From contig WYDT01000044.1 of the NCBI GenBank assembly GCA_013122435.1, forward strand, positions 1 to 59,534: a DNA stretch of 59,534 bases, given 5' to 3'. The notes under the pieces are model-generated. The model was not told the DNA's origin, ran no database searches, and was given only the letters and a program-made list of their open reading frames with translations. The stretch's first letter is position 1. Each line of letters starts with the position of its first letter. This DNA is from Chloroflexi bacterium AL-N1 (lineage in GTDB: Bacteria > Chloroflexota > Chloroflexia > Chloroflexales > Roseiflexaceae). Of the stretch, positions 25,539-34,477 are shown in pieces. The position numbers and the translations under genes are program-made.

Positions 25539-28316
25539 ATGACTAAATTACATGAATTAGCTAATCTTGGACAAGCCATTTGGTTTGATTATATTCGTCG
25601 CTCATTTATTACACAGGGAGACTTACAAAAACTTATCGATCAGGGTGTGCGTGGTGTCACCTCAAACCCCACGATTTTTGAAAAAGCCATTGCTGGCAGC
25701 GCTGACTATGATGAGGATCTTCGCAAACTTGTCGCGACCGATGCTTCAACCAATGATCTTTATGAGTCCCTTGCATTGGACGACATCAGTCGTGCCGCCG
25801 ATCTGCTACGTCCGCTCTACGACTCGACCAAGGGCAAGGATGGCTATGTCAGCATCGAAGTGAATCCCACACTGGCGCATGATACGGACAGAACGATTGC
25901 GAAAGGGCAACGGCTGTTTGAAACACTCAAGCGCTCCAATATTATGATCAAGGTACCCGCAACACCGGCGGGTGTCCCGGCGATCAAGGCATTAATCGGA
26001 GCCGGTATCAATGTCAATGTCACGCTTATTTTCTCGATCTCACAATATGAAGCCGTGATGGAAGCTTACCTGGCGGGTCTGGAAAAACTTGCACAGGATC
26101 GAAATGATCTTTCAGGTGTTGCATCGGTTGCGTCGTTCTTTGTCAGTCGGGTTGATACTGCGGTAGATCAGGCACTCGAAAAAGCTGGTACATCTGACGA
26201 TCTGCGTAGCAAGGCTGCTATCGCCAACGCCAAGGTTGCTTATGCACGTTTCCACGAAATCTTTGCTGGCCCCCGCTGGGAGCGTCTGGCAAGCCGTGGT
26301 GCACAGGTACAACGACCACTCTGGGCGAGCACCGGCACCAAAGATCCAAGCCTTCCTGATACCTTGTATGTCGACAGCCTGATCGGCTCACAAACGGTCA
26401 ATACTGTGCCACCAGCAACTTTGCAAGCCTTCCAGGACCACGGAACAGTGGCTGAAACCCTTGAGGCTGGAACCGAGGCAGCCCGCGCTTACCTCGCCAA
26501 AATAGCGGATTTAGGGATTGACCTCGGAGCTATCACGCAACAGTTGCAAGATGATGGTGTGGCGTCGTTTGCCAAATCGTTCGAGAGTCTTATGGCGAGT
26601 ATTGAGGAAAAACGCGAACGTCTTCTCTCTGAACAACAAAATTACTCGGCCAATCTAGGTGACTATCAAGCGCGTGTTGATGCCGCACTGTCCGATCTGC
26701 GTGATAACAATATTGCCCAGCGCATCTGGGATCACGATTACACAGTGTGGAAGCCTGATCCAACCGAGATTACCAATCGTTTAGGATGGCTTCATAGCCC
26801 TGAAGTAATGCTGGAGCAGGTTCCAGCCATCAACGAACTGGTCGAGACTGTGCGTGGTGAAGGGTTTACTCAGGCGCTGCTTTTGGGCATGGGTGGCTCC
26901 AGTCTGGCCCCCGAGATGTTTCGCTTGGCCTTTGGCGTTAAATCAGGGTATCTAGAACTAGCAGTACTCGATAGCACAGATCCCAGCGCTGTTTTAGCGA
27001 ACGAAAATCAACTTGACATAAGTAAGACTCTTTTTATTGTTTCAACGAAATCAGGCGGCACAGTTGAGACCTTCTCGTTCTTCAAGCACTTTTACAATCG
27101 AGTTGCCGATACGGTAGGCTCAGAGAAGGCTGGCCGGCACTTTGTCGCAATTACTGACCCAGGGAGTGGGTTGGATGACACCGCGAAGAAATATCGCTTC
27201 CGCAAGACGTTTTTGAACGATCCTGACATTGGTGGGCGCTACTCGGCACTCTCGTTCTTCGGGTTGCTTCCGGCTGCGCTCATGGGTGTCGATATTGCTA
27301 AAATCCTTGATCGTGCAGCAACAATGGCTTGTAACTGTGAGGGATGCAATTGCCCAGTCGGGGGTGATAACTCTGGCGCATGGCTTGGCGCGATTATAGG
27401 CGAGTTAGCCGTAGCTGGCCGTGACAAAGTTACCCTTATCACATCTCCTCCGATTGATGCTTTTGGTGCATGGGTCGAACAACTCATTGCGGAGAGCACT
27501 GGTAAAGAAAACGTGGGTATCCTCCCGGTTGATGGTGAGCCTGTTGGTGCGCCCTCAGTATATGGTGATGATCGCTTGTTTGTGTACTTACGCCTCACCG
27601 ATGACACTACTCACGATGACGCGGTAGCCGCCCTCGGCGCAGCAGGACATCCCGTTGTGCAGTTCAATGTGCGCGATCTCTACGATCTCGGCGGCGAATT
27701 CTTCCGCTGGGAGATGGCAACGGTCATTGCCGGGCGTCGTATTGACATCAACCCGTTTGATCAGCCTAACGTCGAGGCGGCCAAAGTTCTGGCGCGCAAG
27801 ATGGTGGCCGCATATCAGGAAGAAGGTGCATTACCGTCATTAAAGCCGACCCTCACCGAAAATGATGTCACCGTCTATGCTGATTTTAGTGCGAGTAGTC
27901 TCCAGGAAGCCGTAAAGATGTTTCTTAGTCAGGTCAAGCCAGGTGATTATATTTCGCTCCAAGCCTATGTTCCACCCACACAAGAAACCACCGAAGCGTT
28001 GCAGGCACTCCGCACACGGCTGCGCGATCAGCTAAAAGTGGCAACAACGGTTGGGTATGGCCCACGATTTTTGCACTCAACTGGTCAACTCCACAAGGGT
28101 GATCGTGGGAATGGTCTGTTTATTCAATTCACTGCTGATGCCCCACAGGATGTACCCATCCCCGCTGAAGCAGGTGCTTCAGCGTCATCAATTACCTTTG
28201 GGGTGCTTGTGGCGGCCCAGGCACTTGGTGACCGTCAGGCGTTGCTTGATAACAAACGACGTTTCATCCGCTTCCATCTTGGAGGCGATGTACTCAAGGG
28301 TCTAAAACAGTTGTAG
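25539..28316 (+). CDS. Bifunctional transaldolase / glucose-6-phosphate isomerase
   Basis: 925 residues combining two enzymes. Residues 1 to about 365 are a transaldolase: IWFDYIRRSFI, VTSNPTIFEKAI, and Schiff-base Lys138 in IMIKVPATPAG. Residues from about 400 on are a phosphoglucose isomerase with LLGMGGSSLAPEM and VSTKSGGTVETFSFF sugar-phosphate loops, ending in a long C-terminal extension. Such fusions are known in a few bacterial groups. Joining the two would link pentose and hexose phosphate pools. CAGGAGA precedes the ATG. A strong hairpin terminator follows the stop. Confidence 0.95.
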   Translation: MTKLHELANLGQAIWFDYIRRSFITQGDLQKLIDQGVRGVTSNPTIFEKAIAGSADYDEDLRKLVATDASTNDLYESLALDDISRAADLLRPLYDSTKGKDGYVSIEVNPTLAHDTDRTIAKGQRLFETLKRSNIMIKVPATPAGVPAIKALIGAGINVNVTLIFSISQYEAVMEAYLAGLEKLAQDRNDLSGVASVASFFVSRVDTAVDQALEKAGTSDDLRSKAAIANAKVAYARFHEIFAGPRWERLASRGAQVQRPLWASTGTKDPSLPDTLYVDSLIGSQTVNTVPPATLQAFQDHGTVAETLEAGTEAARAYLAKIADLGIDLGAITQQLQDDGVASFAKSFESLMASIEEKRERLLSEQQNYSANLGDYQARVDAALSDLRDNNIAQRIWDHDYTVWKPDPTEITNRLGWLHSPEVMLEQVPAINELVETVRGEGFTQALLLGMGGSSLAPEMFRLAFGVKSGYLELAVLDSTDPSAVLANENQLDISKTLFIVSTKSGGTVETFSFFKHFYNRVADTVGSEKAGRHFVAITDPGSGLDDTAKKYRFRKTFLNDPDIGGRYSALSFFGLLPAALMGVDIAKILDRAATMACNCEGCNCPVGGDNSGAWLGAIIGELAVAGRDKVTLITSPPIDAFGAWVEQLIAESTGKENVGILPVDGEPVGAPSVYGDDRLFVYLRLTDDTTHDDAVAALGAAGHPVVQFNVRDLYDLGGEFFRWEMATVIAGRRIDINPFDQPNVEAAKVLARKMVAAYQEEGALPSLKPTLTENDVTVYADFSASSLQEAVKMFLSQVKPGDYISLQAYVPPTQETTEALQALRTRLRDQLKVATTVGYGPRFLHSTGQLHKGDRGNGLFIQFTADAPQDVPIPAEAGASASSITFGVLVAAQALGDRQALLDNKRRFIRFHLGGDVLKGLKQL

Positions 28317-28341
28317 CTCTATGTATTGCTGAATATCTATT

Positions 28342-28381
28342 GACAGTGCAGGTGCTTATGTGCCTGCGTTGTCTTCTTATT
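28342..28381 (+). terminator. Intrinsic terminator after the transaldolase/isomerase gene
   Basis: An 11-bp stem (28342-28352 with 28363-28373, including two G-T pairs) is followed by a T-rich tail (TTCTTATT). It separates the fusion gene from the HAD/6-phosphogluconate dehydrogenase pair. Confidence 0.7.
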
Positions 28382-28406
28382 GCTTGTTACACGACAGGAT
28401 ACACGT

Positions 28407-29156
28407 ATGATCGAAGCAACTATTTTTGATCTCGATGGAACACTTGTTGAAACAGAAGAACTCAAGGCCCGCTCCTACGCACGTGCGGCGGTGGAACTAC
28501 GTCCTGATCTTGATGAGTCTGCGGTGCTGAACGCATTTGTTGATGTTGTCGGGCTGTCACGGCGTGAAGTTGCCCTGACACTGACTGATCGCTTTAGGCT
28601 TGAGACGGCGGCACGCCAACGTATGGATGAGTTTGGTGTTGACACACCGTGGCAGGCATTTGTACAGGTACGCCTACGTATTTATGAGGCGCTATTGTCT
28701 GATCCTGACATATTGTGTCAGAGTCGCTGGATGCACAACATTAACTTGTTAGAAGAGACGCGTGCATCATGTCAAAAGGTCGGGTTAGCAACCATGTCGT
28801 ATTGTGCACAGGTGCAACGGGTGCTGACAATTCTGGGCATACATAATGCTTTTGATTTTATAGCAACCCGTGATGACGTGGAACAGGGGAAACCAGATCC
28901 CGAGATCTATCTGCTGGTTGCCTGCGAATTAGATGTGCAGCCAGCAGATTGTCTGGTGATCGAAGACTCGCCTACTGGTGTGCAGGCTGCACTCGCAGCG
29001 GGTATGAACGTTATTGCTGTGACTACACCGCTTACACGACCGCAGTTTCGCAAGACGGATCTGCTTGAACGCTGCTGGGTTGTCGAAGACCCGAGCACGC
29101 TGACAACCGTGATACAGAACCGGATACAAGCACACAACACAGAAAGGCAAGGATGA
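28407..29156 (+). CDS. HAD-superfamily phosphatase, beta-phosphoglucomutase-like
   Basis: 249 residues. Motif I is FDLDGTLVET (Asp8 nucleophile, Asp10 acid/base). The cap domain follows. Motif II lies near KVGLATMSY, where Ser is at the usual position. Motif III Lys is in GKPDPEIYLL, and motif IV is CLVIEDSPTGVQAALAAGM. This is the pattern of class IA sugar-phosphate phosphatases and phosphoglucomutases; the substrate is not determined. The stop overlaps the start of the next gene, so the two are translationally coupled. The start at 28407 was taken because the conserved strand begins there. Confidence 0.88.
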   Translation: MIEATIFDLDGTLVETEELKARSYARAAVELRPDLDESAVLNAFVDVVGLSRREVALTLTDRFRLETAARQRMDEFGVDTPWQAFVQVRLRIYEALLSDPDILCQSRWMHNINLLEETRASCQKVGLATMSYCAQVQRVLTILGIHNAFDFIATRDDVEQGKPDPEIYLLVACELDVQPADCLVIEDSPTGVQAALAAGMNVIAVTTPLTRPQFRKTDLLERCWVVEDPSTLTTVIQNRIQAHNTERQG

Positions 29157-30064
29157 TGGAATTAGGAATGATTGGCCTTGGTAAAATGGGAGCCAACATG
29201 ACCACGTGTCTCGTAAAAGGTGGACATCGAGTGGTGGTGTATGACCGCAATCCAGATGCCGTGAAATCAGCCGCAGCTACTGGTGCTGTGGCGACTACAT
29301 CGGTGGAACATCTGGTGGAGCAACTCAGGGGCCACGTGCCGTATGGATCATGGTACCGGCAGGTGATCCTACTGAACAAACCATTACACAACTTACAGTC
29401 CTCTTGTCGCTAAAGGATACCATTCTTGATGGTGGGAATAGCAATTACCAAGATTCCCAACGCCGTGCTGCAATGCTCAAGGAGCATCAACTCTCTTTTG
29501 TCGATGTTGGTACCAGCGGGGGGTGTATGGGGTTTGACCGAGGGCTACAGCATGATGATTGGGGGCGACAAGGAAGTAGTGGAACAGTTTGCCCCAATCT
29601 TTGAAACACTGGCGCCAGCCGCCGATCAGGGATGGGGCTATGTCGGGCCAAGTGGTGCCGGTCATTTTGTGAAGATGGTGCACAATGGGATTGAGTATGG
29701 TCTGATGCAGGCTTATGCTGAGGGTTTTGAACTGATGGATCACAAATCTGATCTTCAGCTCGATCTCCAGCAAATCGCTGAAATCTGGCGTTATGGTAGC
29801 GTCGTTCGTGCGTGGCTGCTTGATCTCACCGCGAATGCGCTGGCGGAGAATCCACAGTTGGAGGGGATTGCGGCCTACGTACCAGACTCAGGTGAGGGGC
29901 GCTGGACGGTTGCTGAGGCGATTGACCTCAACTGTTCCATTCCGGTGATCACGGCGGCTTTGCAACAGCGCTTCCGTTCACGTGAGGCAGAGCCTTTTGG
30001 CGATAAACTCCTTGCGGCTATGCGTAATCAGTTTGGGGGGCATGCTATCAAAGAAACGTCCTGA
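29153..30064 (+). pseudogene. gnd: 6-phosphogluconate dehydrogenase, two compensating frameshifts
   Basis: The intact protein would be about 303 residues, the short bacterial form that oxidatively decarboxylates 6-phosphogluconate. The first frame holds the Rossmann loop MIGLGKMGANM. A missing C near 29331-29334 shifts the reading to a second frame with VPAGDPTEQT and DGGNSNYQDSQRR. An extra G in the six-G run at 29518-29523 returns to the first frame, with GYSMMIGGDKE and HFVKMVHNGIEYGLMQAYAEG. All catalytic motifs survive across the three pieces. Two opposite single-base changes in or near homopolymers suggest read errors; real inactivation is the alternative. The start overlaps the HAD gene. 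Confidence 0.85.
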
Positions 30065-30175
30065 TTAAGGCGACAATACCCCCCCGCAAAACGCACAGTT
30101 ATAGCATCTGTGCATTTTCTCTTTCAGATATACAATAAGCATATCGATAGACACATCACAAGCACAGGAGGGGTT

Positions 30176-30565
30176 ATGGCGCAGATTACAATCTATGGTT
30201 TAAGGAAGCACCTCGCAAACAAACGCAAGACTTTGTCAGATGCCATACACACTGCGGTAATGGAAGCATTTGGTCTTCCAGAAGAAAAGCGCTTTCACCG
30301 ATTCATATTGCTTGATCCAGAAGATTTTATCTTTCTGCCAGATCGTGGTAAGCAATACACGATCATTGAGTTGAGCATCTTTGAGGGTAGATCGGATGAC
30401 GCCAAAAGGCAATTGATTCGGTTGCTCTTCCAAAACGTGGAGCAGGAGGTTGGTATCATTGCCCATGATCTTGAGATTACCCTTGTCGAGACACCACCAG
30501 CAAACGGGGGTATCCGTGGCAAGGTTGGAGATGAGTTAGCTTTGAATTATAGAGTCGATGTGTGA
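30176..30565 (+). CDS. Tautomerase-superfamily protein without N-terminal proline
   Basis: 129 residues of the two-domain tautomerase type, recognisable by KRFHRFILLDPEDF, YTIIELSIFEGRSDDAKRQLIRLLF and the ending VGDELALNYRVDV. The superfamily catalyses keto-enol shifts using a free N-terminal proline exposed after methionine removal. Here the second codon is GCG (Ala), and no Pro-containing alternative start exists nearby. AGGAGG directly upstream makes the start secure. Either the protein is not a classical tautomerase or the subgroup uses other residues. Confidence 0.8.
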   Translation: MAQITIYGLRKHLANKRKTLSDAIHTAVMEAFGLPEEKRFHRFILLDPEDFIFLPDRGKQYTIIELSIFEGRSDDAKRQLIRLLFQNVEQEVGIIAHDLEITLVETPPANGGIRGKVGDELALNYRVDV

Positions 30566-30659
30566 GGGTATACCTGATCGTTTTTTATACTCATCAAGGA
30601 TACAGAACATAATAGTATACCATTTCGGTAAGTAGGCAATTATCTCCACAAATGGCCCT

Positions 30660-31139
30660 TTACGAAGCAGGTGGTGTGCTTGCGGGGGTACTGCGATATT
30701 GACTCACGGTTTGCTCGATTGAACGCAGGGCCGGGTCTAGATCTTTCTCGTGTACCAGCACATAATCTTTCGCATAGCTACAAATCGTCAGAACAGACAC
30801 ATTGGCCTGGGCTAATGCCGTTGTAATCGTAGCTAGAAATCCTACGAGATCAGCCGGGAGATCTTCATCAAAAGCAATCAGGCGATAATTATACTGTATC
30901 CGTGGTCTTGTAAATGCGGGACGTAACACCCGCCAGTCGGATTCGGTGAGAATAAGCGTAACTTCCTGTGGTTCAACGACCATGTGGAAAAAGGGATCTT
31001 TGATGTGGCCAATCAATTGGGATAGTACCAATCGTTCGCGTTGGTCAATCCCAACGACAGCAAATTGTTCCGGTCGTACAGACCATTGTAATTGGGCAAA
31101 TATGGTATGAAGTTGCACTAATTTCTGTTTGTCAGTCAT
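30660..31139 (-). CDS. ACT-domain-containing protein
   Basis: 159 residues. The first half is a strand-rich region (FAVVGIDQRERLVLSQLIG, then EEVTLILTE-like sequence). The second half is an ACT-type ligand domain: YRLIAFDEDLPADLVGFLATITTALAQANVSVLTICSYAKDYVLVHEKD in pieces, the layout seen in small amino-acid-sensing ACT proteins. No enzyme domain is attached. The ATG at 31139 overlaps the end of the hydrolase gene by eight bases, so the two are coupled. Confidence 0.78.
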   Translation of the reverse strand: MTDKQKLVQLHTIFAQLQWSVRPEQFAVVGIDQRERLVLSQLIGHIKDPFFHMVVEPQEVTLILTESDWRVLRPAFTRPRIQYNYRLIAFDEDLPADLVGFLATITTALAQANVSVLTICSYAKDYVLVHEKDLDPALRSIEQTVSQYRSTPASTPPAS

Positions 31140-32046
31140 GACCATTCCCCTTTGTCGGTACTGTAGAAGAGTTTGTTTCTGCTTCGAGTTGTGCTGGATG
31201 CTGTACGTGCAAGAACTGCGCCAGAACGCGGGCAAAATCATCTGGCTTTTCATCCATCGGGTTATGGCTGGAACCAGGGATAACGCTATACTGTGCTCCG
31301 GGGATGGTTTGGGCTGTCGCACGTGACATGGCCGGGGGTACTAACGTATCGAATTGTCCACTCACAACCAGCGTAGGTACTTGGATATCTGCTAGGCGAG
31401 CTGAGATTGGATTGGTAATCAGACTGTGCAACAGTATGTGTAGTGCTGTCACATCGTGATTGGCCTGATAGGCGATCCGTCGTAACGCCGGACGAATAAT
31501 ACCACCCCCATGCAGATGTGGTATTTGTTTCCCAATGGGCTGGATTGGTTTTGTGAGCAGTAACCCGACCCGTAATATGCTCCAGGTTATCACATTATCT
31601 CGATATGAACGGATGTACAGAGGCATCTGGCCAGTGTTTGCGGCTGCATCCACAAGTACCAGGCTTTGAATGAGTGATGGCCGTCTCAGGGCCAACTCGA
31701 TAGCCACATTGCCACCCATAGAATGCCCTAACAGGACAATCTGCTCAAGTTGGTGTGCGATACAAAACTGTTCGATGCGCTGTGCGACCTGTTCCATCCG
31801 ACGTGTGCTGTCTATCGGCGATTGGCCGTGTCCTGGCATATCGACCGCAAAAAGCCGTGCGTGAGGTGCCAGTGCGGTCATGGTTGCCCACCATAACTCT
31901 TTGAAGGCCCCCCATCCGTGGAGTAATACAATCGCCGGACCGATAGTTCCAGCATGTAAGTAGGCTAGTCGTGCGGAATGGCAAAATGCCTCTATTGGTT
32001 GCACTAGTGTACTTCCTCTGGTGGTCTCTCCAACATCGTCACACAT
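31132..32046 (-). CDS. Alpha/beta-hydrolase fold protein
   Basis: 304 residues. The oxyanion strand IVLLHGWGAFKEL is followed by the nucleophile elbow LLGHSMGGNVAIEL (Ser), the acid GQFDTLVPP (Asp) and the histidine PGSSHNPMDEKPDDF. The fold covers esterases, lipases and haloperoxidase-like enzymes; the substrate is not readable. The ATG at 32046 shares its A with the TGA stop of the upstream universal stress gene (TGATG), which argues for this start and for re-initiation. Confidence 0.85.
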   Translation of the reverse strand: MCDDVGETTRGSTLVQPIEAFCHSARLAYLHAGTIGPAIVLLHGWGAFKELWWATMTALAPHARLFAVDMPGHGQSPIDSTRRMEQVAQRIEQFCIAHQLEQIVLLGHSMGGNVAIELALRRPSLIQSLVLVDAAANTGQMPLYIRSYRDNVITWSILRVGLLLTKPIQPIGKQIPHLHGGGIIRPALRRIAYQANHDVTALHILLHSLITNPISARLADIQVPTLVVSGQFDTLVPPAMSRATAQTIPGAQYSVIPGSSHNPMDEKPDDFARVLAQFLHVQHPAQLEAETNSSTVPTKGNGHD

Positions 32047-32525
32047 CAGGTAGGGTCGGCAACAATGTAGATATCTATACCATGAGTTGCACGTAGAATT
32101 TGTCGAATAAGTGAACCATTTTGTATTTCGGCCCAACGACTACGTGCAGATTCTCCCATGACAATATGGGTAATGTCCTGAGTGTGAGCAACACGTGCGA
32201 TGGCTTCTGCAAGTGGTGCGTCACGTATAACCAGGGTTTCTGCTCCTAAATTACGTGCAAACTCCATATTCTGTTCAAGCATAGTCCAATACCCTGGTGC
32301 ATCACTCGCATCTGTTTGGATATGAACTGCGAGCAAATCACCATTGAGTGCACGAGATAAATGATTGGCCCTCTGTATCAAACGTTGTGAGACAGGGTTA
32401 TAGCCAACACATATCATAATACGCGTTGGTTTAGCGTCAAGTTCAGTCATATCATAGATAATGGAGGGGTGTTGGGCTGTTGTTTGTGGCGGTACTTTGT
32501 GTCCATTACTATCTGTTATCGTCAT
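32046..32525 (-). CDS. Universal stress protein, KdpD-tail type
   Basis: 159 residues. After about 35 variable residues comes a UspA-like fold: RIMICVGYNPVSQRLIQRANHL, then LLAVHIQTD and the nucleotide motif HIVMGESARSRWAEIQNGSLIRQILR near the end. The G-x-S-x-x-SRW pattern resembles the stress domain of KdpD sensor kinases. No kinase is attached. It is the first gene of a three-gene overlapping operon. Confidence 0.83.
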   Translation of the reverse strand: MTITDSNGHKVPPQTTAQHPSIIYDMTELDAKPTRIMICVGYNPVSQRLIQRANHLSRALNGDLLAVHIQTDASDAPGYWTMLEQNMEFARNLGAETLVIRDAPLAEAIARVAHTQDITHIVMGESARSRWAEIQNGSLIRQILRATHGIDIYIVADPT

Positions 32526-32808
32526 AATTCCTACTGCTTACGATCCATAATGTCCATTGCTTACATAATCATTATAGCACTGAAAGAGGAGCGATTCTTA
32601 GCAATCATATAAGTAAACTATCATTCAGTACTCATCAACTCGTGACAAATCGTACTATACAATCGTTATAGTTAGAAAGAGCATTTGTTTTCATGCACCG
32701 TCTATTAGTATGTGTATGATTTTTGGTGATAAGTGAACATGTGACTCCTGGGTGAGTGATATATGTAGGATACACCGTGCAGTGTGTTTCCTCCCAAAGA
32801 GGTATGAT

Positions 32809-33015
32809 ATGAATTCTTCTGCATCCCGTGTTGAGCTGCAAATTTGGCGTGAAGCAGGCCAAGAAGGTGTATGGCGTTGTCGAGTCCTCGGACCAGAGAC
32901 CCTACAGGTTGTACGATTTGGTGATGAAGCAGCGCTGAGTTCTTATGTGACAAGCCAGCTTAATCTGCTCTTTGAAATGTCCGATATAGATAACCAGGAT
33001 GAAACAGCGCCTTAA
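32809..33015 (+). CDS. Small hypothetical protein, 68 residues
   Basis: The ATG at 32809 has AGAGGT upstream. The peptide VELQIWREAGQEGVWRCRVLGP, then QVVRFGDEAALSSYVTSQL, looks like a compact alpha/beta fold, ending in an acidic tail. A longer in-frame start at 32752 lacks a ribosome site. No family is recognised. It converges on the TPR gene, with 20 bases between the stops. Confidence 0.6.
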   Translation: MNSSASRVELQIWREAGQEGVWRCRVLGPETLQVVRFGDEAALSSYVTSQLNLLFEMSDIDNQDETAP

Positions 33016-33035
33016 ACTGCTTGTAGAATAGTATT

Positions 33036-34400
33036 TTATGGAGTCGGTGTTATTGTTGATGTTAGTACAATAGTTGGTAGTATTGTCGGTACAATCGCCG
33101 TAAAAGACGTATCAATTGGCCACGCAGCATCCACCCCTTCCATATATAGATGAAAGTCATTCGCGGTTATGGGTACATCAAAAATAAGTGGAATACTTAC
33201 ATTGCCCCCGCCGGGAGGAATCAATTCTTCCATGCTCAGATCGCCATATTGCCCCCGCCCATAACTATCCAGGTAGACTGTCGAGGCACGTGGTAAAGCC
33301 TTGTAACGGTTTTGTTCGCTATCCAGAAGTGTAATCAGGTTGGCTGGCATTTGTATTGCCTCTGTACTACCATTGCTAACTGTCATCAACACGATAAGAA
33401 ATTGACCCTCGGTTTGTATATGACCAAGGTCTCCTTGTACAAATACGGCATCTTCTGGACGCAGCAGACTCACATACCAATCATCTTGTTGTACCGGACG
33501 TCCTAGTGATAATGTTGACACTCTCAGTTCAGGTTCGGGCGTTTGTGTTGGTGGGCGGGTAGGTAGTATGCTATCTGTCGATACGAGTGGTATAGCAATA
33601 ATCTCCCCCTGCAATGCCTCTGGATGTGTATTAGATGCAAATGGTGGTTGTGTTCTTCCAGCACCCGGTAGAGAAGGGGTTGGATCGGTCTGTTCTACAT
33701 CCTCATTCTCAGATGGTGTGTCCTGGAAGACCATGATGAGAAAAAAGAGAATGACTGCTATTGCAAGAACAATATAGAGAACCCAACGAAAACGGGCGAT
33801 ATTTTCAAGGAATGGTGAAGCCATCGTTGATTGAGGCCATGGTTTCTCGGTCTTTGCTGTCGTTGGGTCAATATGCGGTTCTTTGCGCGCATCTTCGGTG
33901 GCAGGAACCCGTTGTTCTTCCGTCGGTGTCCTGCTATCAGCTTCAGAAAATTGTGGCAGAGCAACCGTGTGTGTAGGCGATTTTTGTGGTAGTTGCTCCT
34001 CTTCTCTTTCTGGTAGCTTCGGTTTGGCTGGTGGCATGGTTTGAGCAGGAACAAACGAATCTACCTTAGGTATGGGTTTGGTCTGATAGGATGCCCCATC
34101 AACAGATTGCTTTTGAGAAGTGGAGTTTTGTAATGTCGCAAGACCACGTTTCGCAAGTGGATGGTCTGAATTACGAGCTACAACTTGCTCAAGTGCGAAG
34201 CGTTGCTCATCACGATCTGCTGCAACTGTAGCCAGTAACAGCCATGCTCGGGTATCTTCGGGGTGGTGAATAGTAAGGACGCGGAGCAAACTGCGCGCCT
34301 TGGCGTGATTTCCTTGCTTCTGAGCCTGTCGCGCGTCACGAAGAAGCGAAACTACTATTTCCGGTGGTAATTGTTTTGAAGACGGCTCTTCCTTATCCAT
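33036..34400 (-). CDS. TPR / membrane-anchor / DUF4352-like protein (paralog 1)
   Basis: 454 residues. N-terminal TPR-like helices (ARQAQKQGNHAKARSLLRVL, then TRAWLLLATVAAD and ALEQVVARNSDHPLAKRGL) are followed by a low-complexity linker of about 90 residues. One membrane helix follows (WVLYIVLAIAVILFFLIMVF), a Pro/Thr-rich spacer, and an extracytoplasmic beta domain of DUF4352 type (FLIVLMTVSNGSTEAIQMPANLITLLDSE). It shares this layout with the gene at 34478-35878, 77 bases upstream, so the two arose by duplication. The function is unknown. Confidence 0.78.
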   Translation of the reverse strand: MDKEEPSSKQLPPEIVVSLLRDARQAQKQGNHAKARSLLRVLTIHHPEDTRAWLLLATVAADRDEQRFALEQVVARNSDHPLAKRGLATLQNSTSQKQSVDGASYQTKPIPKVDSFVPAQTMPPAKPKLPEREEEQLPQKSPTHTVALPQFSEADSRTPTEEQRVPATEDARKEPHIDPTTAKTEKPWPQSTMASPFLENIARFRWVLYIVLAIAVILFFLIMVFQDTPSENEDVEQTDPTPSLPGAGRTQPPFASNTHPEALQGEIIAIPLVSTDSILPTRPPTQTPEPELRVSTLSLGRPVQQDDWYVSLLRPEDAVFVQGDLGHIQTEGQFLIVLMTVSNGSTEAIQMPANLITLLDSEQNRYKALPRASTVYLDSYGRGQYGDLSMEELIPPGGGNVSIPLIFDVPITANDFHLYMEGVDAAWPIDTSFTAIVPTILPTIVLTSTITPTP

Positions 34401-34423
34401 AGTGACAACTCTAAAACATACTA

Positions 34424-34460
34424 ACGCGGTAGGACAATCATACAAAAAGTCCTACCGCGT
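34424..34460. terminator. 12-bp perfect hairpin between the two TPR paralogs
   Basis: The arms ACGCGGTAGGAC and GTCCTACCGCGT are exact complements with a 13-base loop. It lies 17 bases past the stop of the 34478-35878 gene. No U-run adjoins it on the minus strand. Confidence 0.55.
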
Positions 34461-34477
34461 CATTGCGTATCTAACGA

